Shown piece after piece: positions 1 to 4,303 of a DNA stretch of 5,595 nt (positions are counted from its first letter, which is position 1; each line of letters opens with the position of its first letter). Below the pieces are notes generated by a model. The model did no database searches and was not told the origin of the DNA. It saw nothing but the letters and a program-made list of their open reading frames with translations. The position numbers and the translations under genes were made by a program. Source of the DNA: Bacillota bacterium (GTDB lineage Bacteria > Bacillota_B > Desulfitobacteriia > Desulfitobacteriales > Desulfitobacteriaceae). The stretch spans positions 1-5,595 of the forward strand of contig JAJYAS010000271.1 in the NCBI GenBank assembly GCA_021779415.1. Reading direction: 5' to 3'.

Positions 1-1
1 C

Positions 2-37
2 GGTGCCAGCAAAGAACAAATTGCTAAAGCGGAGTAA
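2..37 (+). CDS. C-terminal tail of an unidentified upstream gene (partial)
   Basis: Frame 2 reads GASKEQIAKAE and then TAA at 35-37. The stop sits 16 bases before the next start codon, and that next gene has its own ribosome binding site, so the two are probably co-transcribed. The tail is a charged helix-like end, but eleven codons are too few to name a family. The other two plus frames also close within about 50 bases, so the choice of frame rests on spacing and on sensible residue composition only. Confidence 0.35.
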   Translation, partial: GASKEQIAKAE

Positions 38-53
38 ATATAAGAGGTAAAAA

Positions 54-500
54 ATGGTAGGTTACTATTATTATCTATGGAGCACGACTTGGCCTAATCT
101 GATCGTGCTCCTTTTGATATGGGGAGTCGTGCTCTTGCGGCTGGGTTGGAAATTTGTTGGCACGTGGCGTAATGCTCGAGATGCTTGGGGTTTTTTGTTG
201 CTAGCAGGGACAACTCTAATTTGGGTTGCGGTATTAGCAATTTATACTGATTTATTATTTTTTTCCCAACCAGATTGGTTGTCTCAACCGGGTTATATGC
301 AAGGGACGGTTCAAGGAAAAACCTATGATTCCGAATCAAGGTTCTATCTTTTAGATGTTCGAAATGGCACAGAACAAAAACAGTTTTACATCGACCAAAA
401 CGTTTATGAGCACCTAAAAGTAGAAGATCAGGTTAAACTTATGTTTCTCCCATCTCGACTAGAAGTCGTGAGTTGTGAGCTTGTGGGAAGTTTGCGTTAG
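54..500 (+). CDS. Hypothetical protein with two membrane segments and a small C-terminal beta-rich domain
   Basis: I do not recognise this 148-residue protein. Two hydrophobic segments are visible, at about residues 13-34 and 45-70, joined by a short Arg/Lys-containing loop (WKFVGTWRNARDAW). This suggests a membrane hairpin with a cytoplasmic loop and both ends on the same, outer side. Residues 80-148 alternate hydrophobic and polar (MQGTVQGKTY, FYLLDVRNG, DQVKLMFLP, LEVVSCELV), which looks like a small beta-barrel of the OB or NfeD-C type. That fold is inferred from pattern only. The ATG at 54 follows AAGAGGT (42-48) at good spacing. The gene probably shares a transcript with the gene ending at 37. 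It is followed by a 159-base gap, so co-transcription with mecA is uncertain. Confidence 0.75.
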   Translation: MVGYYYYLWSTTWPNLIVLLLIWGVVLLRLGWKFVGTWRNARDAWGFLLLAGTTLIWVAVLAIYTDLLFFSQPDWLSQPGYMQGTVQGKTYDSESRFYLLDVRNGTEQKQFYIDQNVYEHLKVEDQVKLMFLPSRLEVVSCELVGSLR

Positions 501-601
501 AATGAAAATTCTATTAAACTAGTAAAGAAGGAGTGCTTATTCAGGTTGGACAACAAATAAGGCTTAAATATCCAAATTTAACAGAAATACTGATTGCTTA
601 A

Positions 602-612
602 TATGCTATAAC
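602..612 (+). promoter_or_regulatory. Possible extended -10 promoter for mecA
   Basis: TATGCTATAAC contains the TG-N-TATAAC form of an extended -10 box, 48 bases before the mecA start codon. No good -35 box lies 16-18 bases upstream, which extended -10 promoters can tolerate. The region is AT-rich, so a chance match is quite possible. Confidence 0.3.
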
Positions 613-659
613 TAGAATAAGATAGGGTAAGAACTTGATGCGGAAAGGAGAGTGGGATT

Positions 660-1253
660 ATGCGTGTTCAAAAAGTTAACGAGCACACCATCCGCATCTT
701 TATCTCTTTGACAGAATTAACTGACAGGGATATTACGATGGCTGATCTATTTCAGCGATCAGCAAAGACGGAGCAATTGTTTTGGGAACTCATCGCGCAG
801 GCACGTGAAGAAGTCGAATTTAATTTAGATCAACCGTTTTGGATTCAGGCAACCGTGGCATCAAATGACGAATTTGTCATCACGATCATGAAACAGGAAG
901 AATTTGTTGAGGGTTCTGTTAAAGAGAAGCCGGTTCGCAAGACCTCTAAAGGGCGTGCGCTAGAATCAGTTTATGTGTTTGCTGATTTTGAAGATGTGAT
1001 TTCTGCGGTTGGGCGGTTACCTGAATTTAACCAGCTGCGCTCAGGTCTCTTTGAGTTCGAAGGAGAGTATTATCTTGTCCTAAGCCGTATGGGGACGGGC
1101 AAAAAGAGGATTTTGGCAGAGGCAATTCTAGACGAATACGGAGAAATTGTTGCCGCAACCGGAGCCTTCTTGTCTGAACATGGGAAAAACATTATTTCAG
1201 TGAAGGCTGTGCAAACGCTTAATGCTTCTTTCAATAAGCCTTCACACAGCTAA
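660..1253 (+). CDS. mecA: Adaptor protein MecA (ClpC adaptor family)
   Basis: MecA-family proteins are cytoplasmic adaptors that bind substrates through an N-terminal domain and hand them to the ClpC-ClpP protease through a C-terminal domain. In Bacillus subtilis the substrate is the competence regulator ComK. This 197-residue protein has both parts. The start MRVQKVNEHTIRIFIS and the FWELIAQAREEVEF segment (residues 41-54) resemble the B. subtilis N-domain (INEHTVKFYMS, LFWEVMDEVHEEEEF). Residues 82-104 are a charged linker. YVFADFEDVI (105-114) and the closing SEHGKNIISVKAVQTL (172-187) match the C-domain (GDFEDVI, EYGKLIISEHALETI). It is slightly shorter than B. subtilis MecA (218), mainly in the linker. 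AAAGGAG at 644-650 lies 9 bases before ATG. Its substrates in this organism are unknown; competence is not implied by the window. Confidence 0.9.
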   Translation: MRVQKVNEHTIRIFISLTELTDRDITMADLFQRSAKTEQLFWELIAQAREEVEFNLDQPFWIQATVASNDEFVITIMKQEEFVEGSVKEKPVRKTSKGRALESVYVFADFEDVISAVGRLPEFNQLRSGLFEFEGEYYLVLSRMGTGKKRILAEAILDEYGEIVAATGAFLSEHGKNIISVKAVQTLNASFNKPSHS

Positions 1254-1273
1254 AAGGGAGAAGAAGGAACAAG

Positions 1274-1300
1274 AAAAGGGAAGCGTTTGCTTCCCTTTTT
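1274..1300 (+). terminator. Intrinsic terminator after mecA, probably bidirectional
   Basis: AAAAGGGAAGC (1274-1284) pairs perfectly with GCTTCCCTTTT (1289-1299) around a GTTT loop, giving an 11-bp stem that runs into T1296-T1300. It starts 20 bases after the mecA stop. Read from the other strand, the A-rich 5' flank (AAGAAAA) becomes a U tract, so the same hairpin can stop transcription of the convergent gene ending at 1324. Confidence 0.92.
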
Positions 1301-1323
1301 CTATGGTGCGTCCCCCTTAAATC

Positions 1324-1527
1324 TTATCCAAAGGAAAAAATAGCTGGAATTTGGTGTAGGCAGTGAATGCACACCGTCTTACCTTTAAACTTATGAATCT
1401 TTATTGTTTTACCGCAAAAGATGCAAGGTTGGAACTGTCCCTTTGTTTTGGAGAGCCTATCAAAGGGAATAATAACAGCTTGATGAGCTGGTTCATTTAT
1501 GGGGAGAATTGGGCTGAAGCTGGACAT
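1324..1527 (-). CDS. Small double-CxxC (zinc-ribbon-like) protein of unknown function
   Basis: This 67-residue protein runs from an ATG at 1527 (reading MSSFSPILPINEP) to TAA at 1326-1324. The C-terminal half holds CIFCGK (residues 35-40) and CIHCLHQ (53-59) with HKFKGKTV between them. This is the pattern of a four-cysteine zinc ribbon and recalls the C-terminal zinc fingers attached to some clostridial AbrB/SpoVT-type regulators, but no AbrB DNA-binding swirl is visible in the N-terminal 34 residues. A longer TTG start at 1542 is possible but would lie inside the ribosome binding site. The gene converges on mecA with a shared terminator and diverges from selA. Function unknown; a DNA- or protein-binding role is inference. 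The overlapping plus-strand ORF here lacks comparable support. Confidence 0.72.
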   Translation of the reverse strand: MSSFSPILPINEPAHQAVIIPFDRLSKTKGQFQPCIFCGKTIKIHKFKGKTVCIHCLHQIPAIFSFG

Positions 1528-1533
1528 CGAATA

Positions 1534-1540
1534 CCTCCTC
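1534..1540 (-). promoter_or_regulatory. Ribosome binding site deciding the start of the small zinc-ribbon gene
   Basis: On the minus strand GAGGAGG lies 6 bases before ATG 1527, a strong site at ideal spacing. It favours the 67-residue start over the upstream TTG at 1542, whose first codons are this site itself. Confidence 0.85.
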
Positions 1541-1573
1541 AAGCTAACTTATGCAGTTATCATATGCCAAATG

Positions 1574-1587
1574 GGATGTCGAAATCC
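1574..1587. promoter_or_regulatory. Imperfect 14-base palindrome in the divergent intergenic region
   Basis: GGATGTCGAAATCC is an inverted repeat with a single mismatched pair around a central TCGA. It lies between the divergent starts of the zinc-ribbon gene (1527) and selA (1658), where an operator would be expected. There is no second copy in the window to support it, so it may be chance. Confidence 0.2.
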
Positions 1588-1599
1588 TAAAAAGCGTGC

Positions 1600-1640
1600 G
1601 GGCCGGATTATGGAAAATTGGTCGATAATCGTTGTGGCCC
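1600..1640 (+). promoter_or_regulatory. Hairpin in the selA leader, adjacent to the ribosome binding site
   Basis: GGGCC (1600-1604) pairs with GGCCC (1636-1640), and inside it GATTAT (1606-1611) pairs with ATAATC (1625-1630). This leaves a GTTGT bulge on the 3' side and a 13-base apical loop. The structure ends two bases before AAGGAGTG (1643-1650), the selA ribosome binding site, so folding could influence initiation. No T tract follows, so it is not a terminator. A SECIS-like leader element that lets SelB repress selAB is known in E. coli; whether this is an equivalent is untested. Confidence 0.35.
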
Positions 1641-1657
1641 ATAAGGAGTGAGAATCG

Positions 1658-3073
1658 ATGGATCAAGAGAAACAAAGGCGATTACGGGTACTTCCGGCCG
1701 TTCACGAAGTGATTTCTAGGCTAAAGGATGAGGCGGAATTCGGTCCGTTTTTGACGAATGAGAGGCAGTTGTCTCGCTTGACTCAGAGCGTTCGACAGGT
1801 TCTACAAAAAGCTAGGGAAATTATGAGCGAAAATAGTTCAGGTTTATTGGACGAGTTCGAATCTTCTCTTTGGCAGTGGCTAAAAAGCCAGCTTTTGAAG
1901 GATCTGACACACTCTGAAACTAGTCTGCGACGGGTTATTAATGCTACCGGGGTTGTCTTACATACGAATTGCGGGAGGGCTTTGCTTGCGCCAGAGGTCT
2001 CACGTTTTGTTGCCGAACAAGCTGAAAGGTACAGCAACCTTGAGTTAGATATCGCGAGTGGGGAACGTGGTTCGCGCTATGTCCATGTGGAAGCGCTTCT
2101 TTGTCATCTGACAGGAGCGGAAGCTGCAATGGTGGTTAATAATAACGCTGCAGCGGTTCTTTTGATGATGAACACGTTTGCTCAAGGGAAAGAAGTGGTT
2201 GTTTCACGCGGCGAACTAGTTGAAGTCGGGGGATCCTTTCGGATTCCTGAGGTTTTGAAAGCCGGTGGGGCCCGCCTTGTCGAAGTCGGAGCCACAAATA
2301 AGACTTGGCTCAGGGATTATGAAGCTGCCATCGGCCCTGAAACGGCTCTGTTATTAAAAGTACATACGAGTAATTACCGAGTTGAAGGATTTACGCATTC
2401 TGTTTCAGGGGCTGAGTTGGCGGAACTGGGGGAAAAACGAGGTCTGCCCGTCATGGAGGACTTAGGGAGTGGAAGTTTTTATGATGGGACAAGTCTTGGG
2501 TTTCCACTCGAACCGACCATTCAACAAACTGTGAAAGCAGGAATTTCGCTTGTTTCCTTTAGTGGAGATAAATTGCTTGGTGGCCCACAGGCTGGGATTA
2601 TTGTAGGCAAAAAGGTTTATATCGAACGTTTAAGGGCAAATCAACTGACCCGAGCTTTGAGAATTGATAAACTGACCTTAGCCGCTCTTGAAGGGACTCT
2701 TCGTTTATATGAAAGTGGAGGAATTGAAGATATACCTGTCTGGAGGATGCTTTCCTATCCACTGGAAACACTAAAAGTAGCAGCGTCTGAGATGGTGACA
2801 GTGCTTCAGTCAAATTCAGCTATTGAAGTTGAACTAAAGGAGGATGTTTCTCAGGTAGGTGGTGGCGCATGGCCTACAGTTGACCTTCCAACCTGGGTGT
2901 GCGCGATTCGTCCTAAGCAAGGAAGCGTCGTAGAACTAGAATCCTTTTTGCGCCTAGGCCCAGTGGCGATTCTGGCGCGGATTCATAAAGATTGGGTGAT
3001 CGTTGATGTCCGCACTCTACTGAGTGGGGATCGTGAGGAGATTGTTCAGCGTTTAGAAGAGTGGGACGGGTAG
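1658..3073 (+). CDS. selA: L-seryl-tRNA(Sec) selenium transferase
   Basis: SelA is a cytoplasmic PLP enzyme that turns Ser-tRNA(Sec) into Sec-tRNA(Sec) using selenophosphate from SelD. The 471-residue length is close to E. coli SelA (463). Visible family features are the N-terminal helical tRNA-binding domain (about 1-90, with LPAVHEVI at the start), INATGVVLHTNCGRA (94-108), LELDIASGERGSRY (128-141), MVVNNNAAAVLL (158-169), the ELVEVGGSFRIPEV segment (186-199), EDLGSGSF (267-274) and the PLP lysine in FSGDKLLGGPQAG, Lys305. The more usual HTNLGRA reads HTNCGRA here. AAGGAGTG at 1643-1650 lies 7 bases before ATG. selD follows after about 100 bases with its own promoter and is the functional partner. 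No clear terminator lies after selA, so read-through into selD is also likely. Confidence 0.97.
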   Translation: MDQEKQRRLRVLPAVHEVISRLKDEAEFGPFLTNERQLSRLTQSVRQVLQKAREIMSENSSGLLDEFESSLWQWLKSQLLKDLTHSETSLRRVINATGVVLHTNCGRALLAPEVSRFVAEQAERYSNLELDIASGERGSRYVHVEALLCHLTGAEAAMVVNNNAAAVLLMMNTFAQGKEVVVSRGELVEVGGSFRIPEVLKAGGARLVEVGATNKTWLRDYEAAIGPETALLLKVHTSNYRVEGFTHSVSGAELAELGEKRGLPVMEDLGSGSFYDGTSLGFPLEPTIQQTVKAGISLVSFSGDKLLGGPQAGIIVGKKVYIERLRANQLTRALRIDKLTLAALEGTLRLYESGGIEDIPVWRMLSYPLETLKVAASEMVTVLQSNSAIEVELKEDVSQVGGGAWPTVDLPTWVCAIRPKQGSVVELESFLRLGPVAILARIHKDWVIVDVRTLLSGDREEIVQRLEEWDG

Positions 3074-3092
3074 TTTCCCCTCTCACCTCAAC

Positions 3093-3120
3093 TTGACGTT
3101 TTAGATAATAAGATTATAAT
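3093..3120 (+). promoter_or_regulatory. Near-consensus housekeeping-sigma promoter for selD
   Basis: TTGACG (3093-3098) and TATAAT (3115-3120) are separated by 16 bases. The -35 matches consensus at five of six positions and the -10 is perfect. Transcription would begin near 3127, leaving a leader of about 50 bases before the selD start. This lets selD be expressed independently of selA, at a probably high basal rate. Confidence 0.8.
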
Positions 3121-3176
3121 AAAAGAATGATGCATTAGGTTCATAGATTAGTAATACTTAAACAGTGGGTGGTAGG

Positions 3177-4262
3177 ATGATGGATCTTAATATGACGCAA
3201 AATAATGTTCAAGACAAAGTTCGGTTGACTCAGTTATCCACGAAAGCGGGCTGAGGATGTAAGATAGGTCCTGCGGACCTGGCGCAAGTTTTGCGCTGTT
3301 TACCTCCAAACCAAGAGAATACTAATCTTTTAGTCGGAATGGAAACTTCAGATGATGCGGGTGTTTACCGTTTAAATGAAGAGCAGGCTATCGTCCAAAG
3401 CGTTGACTTTTTTACCCCGGTGGTGGATGACCCCTATGCATTTGGGCAGATTGCAGCGGCTAACGCTTTAAGTGATATTTACGCGATGGGTGGCAAGCCA
3501 CTGACTGCGATGAATTTAGTTTCCTTTCCAGTCGGGAAGTTAAAAATGGATGTTTTGGCCAAGATTCTGCAAGGTGGGAGTGAGAAGATTCGGGAAGCTG
3601 GTGCGGTCCTTGTTGGAGGACACTCGATTGATGATCCTGAGCCTAAATATGGGCTGTCAGTCACAGGAGTTGTGCACCCAGACCATGTTCTTTCGAACGC
3701 TAAAGCAGAACCGGGGGATGTCTTAGTTCTCACCAAGCCATTGGGGGTGGGAATCATTACGACCGGGATTAAACGGGGAATTGTTTCAACGGAAGCAGAA
3801 GCTGAAGTTATTCAGGTTATGGCTACACTCAATAAGGGAGCGGCTGAAGCAGCGATCGAGGTGGGGGTCCATGCGGCAACGGATGTGACAGGCTTCGGGC
3901 TTTTGGGGCATTTGCATGAAATGCTTGAAGCAAGTGGGTGTGACGCAGAAGTGTATGCAGGAGCCGTGCCAGTTTTGAATAGTGTGTGGGATTGTATTCA
4001 GCAAAAGGCGATTCCGGGAGGGTCGCAAGCCAACCGTCGTCATCTCGCGGATAAGGTGGACTTTGCGCCAGACGTCACTGAGGAGTTGCGAATTGTGCTC
4101 TGTGATGCGATCACTTCGGGAGGGTTACTGTTGGCCGTGCCAGAGGAACGTGTTGATTTGCTAATTAGCCAGTTAAATGTGGTCAAGGCCCCGGCAGCTG
4201 CAATCATTGGTCGAGTGAAAAATGGCGAATCAGGAAGAATTGCGGTTTTCAGTCACGCATGA
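3177..4262 (+). CDS. selD: Selenide, water dikinase (selenophosphate synthetase), selenocysteine-containing
   Basis: SelD uses ATP and selenide to make selenophosphate, the selenium donor for SelA. The 361-residue product requires reading UGA 3252-3254 as selenocysteine (U26). The N-terminus RLTQLSTKAGUGCKIGP lines up with E. coli RLTQYSHGAGCGCKISP, so U26, C28 and K29 take the places of Cys17, Cys19 and Lys20. Further AIRS/PurM-like family features are TSDDAGVY (58-65), QSVDFFTPVVDDPY (74-87), NALSDIYAMGG (96-106), GGHSI (147-151), DVTGFGLLGHL (236-246) and SGG (314-316). Reading is open and conserved on both sides of UGA, which argues against a pseudogene. The start is ATG 3177 or the adjacent in-frame ATG 3180; the latter is slightly better spaced from the weak site GGGTGGT (3167-3173). 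If UGA is treated as stop, the call begins near TTG 3291 and loses the active site. Confidence 0.95.
3252..3254 (+). other. In-frame UGA selenocysteine codon of selD
   Basis: This TGA is codon 26 counted from 3177. It sits between GCG GGC (Ala-Gly) and GGA TGT AAG (Gly-Cys-Lys), exactly where E. coli SelD has catalytic Cys17. The frame is open for 25 codons upstream and 335 downstream with SelD-like sequence on both sides. Sec at this site is an established variant of SelD in several bacteria, and the selA gene immediately upstream supports active decoding. Confidence 0.95.
3266..3280 (+). promoter_or_regulatory. Candidate bacterial SECIS hairpin (proximal)
   Basis: AGGTCC (3266-3271) pairs perfectly with GGACCT (3275-3280) around a TGC loop. 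The stem begins on the 12th base after the UGA, the same placement as the upper stem of the E. coli fdhF SECIS as I recall it, and the loop contains a G. Bacterial SECIS elements lie in the coding region just downstream of UGA and bind SelB. I see no clear bulged U as in fdhF, so the exact SelB contacts are uncertain. Confidence 0.75.
3281..3297 (+). promoter_or_regulatory. Second hairpin downstream of the selD UGA (distal SECIS candidate)
   Basis: GCGCAA (3282-3287) pairs perfectly with TTGCGC (3291-3296) around a GTT loop, extended by a G-U pair at 3281/3297. It abuts the proximal hairpin with no spacer. Its loop carries the GU dinucleotide typical of SECIS loops and starts 33 bases after the UGA, towards the far end of the range usually accepted. 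It may be part of a compound element, an aid to ribosome slowing, or coincidental. Confidence 0.5.
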
Positions 4263-4303
4263 TAAAATACCCACTGTACTGGAAAGGTAGCGGGGGGATA
4301 GAT

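Noticed and set aside
94..339. Minus-strand ORF within the two-helix membrane protein gene
   Set aside because: It is a shadow of the plus-strand gene, with no ribosome binding site or recognisable domain. The other antisense ORFs inside selA, selD and bshC are dismissed for the same reason.
539..601. Possible 20-codon leader peptide starting at ATT, with AAGGAG (528-533) five bases upstream
   Set aside because: ATT starts are very rare, the in-frame GTG overlaps the putative ribosome binding site, and the peptide shows no run of regulatory codons. Probably chance.
1558..1563. TATCAT as a -10 box for selA
   Set aside because: No -35-like hexamer lies at 16-18 bases upstream and there is no extended -10 TG. 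The AT-rich setting makes such matches common.
1363..1590. 75-codon plus-strand ORF antisense to the small zinc-ribbon gene
   Set aside because: It overlaps the better supported minus-strand gene almost completely, has no convincing ribosome binding site, and its translation shows no recognisable motif.
1600..1640. selA leader hairpin as an intrinsic terminator or as a tRNA(Sec) gene
   Set aside because: No T tract follows it, and it has neither the length nor the acceptor and anticodon arms of a tRNA.
3177..3254. selD as a pseudogene or a nonsense mutation at TGA 3252
   Set aside because: The UGA falls exactly on the catalytic Cys position, the reading frame and SelD-like residues continue on both sides, a hairpin stands at SECIS spacing, and selA is adjacent.
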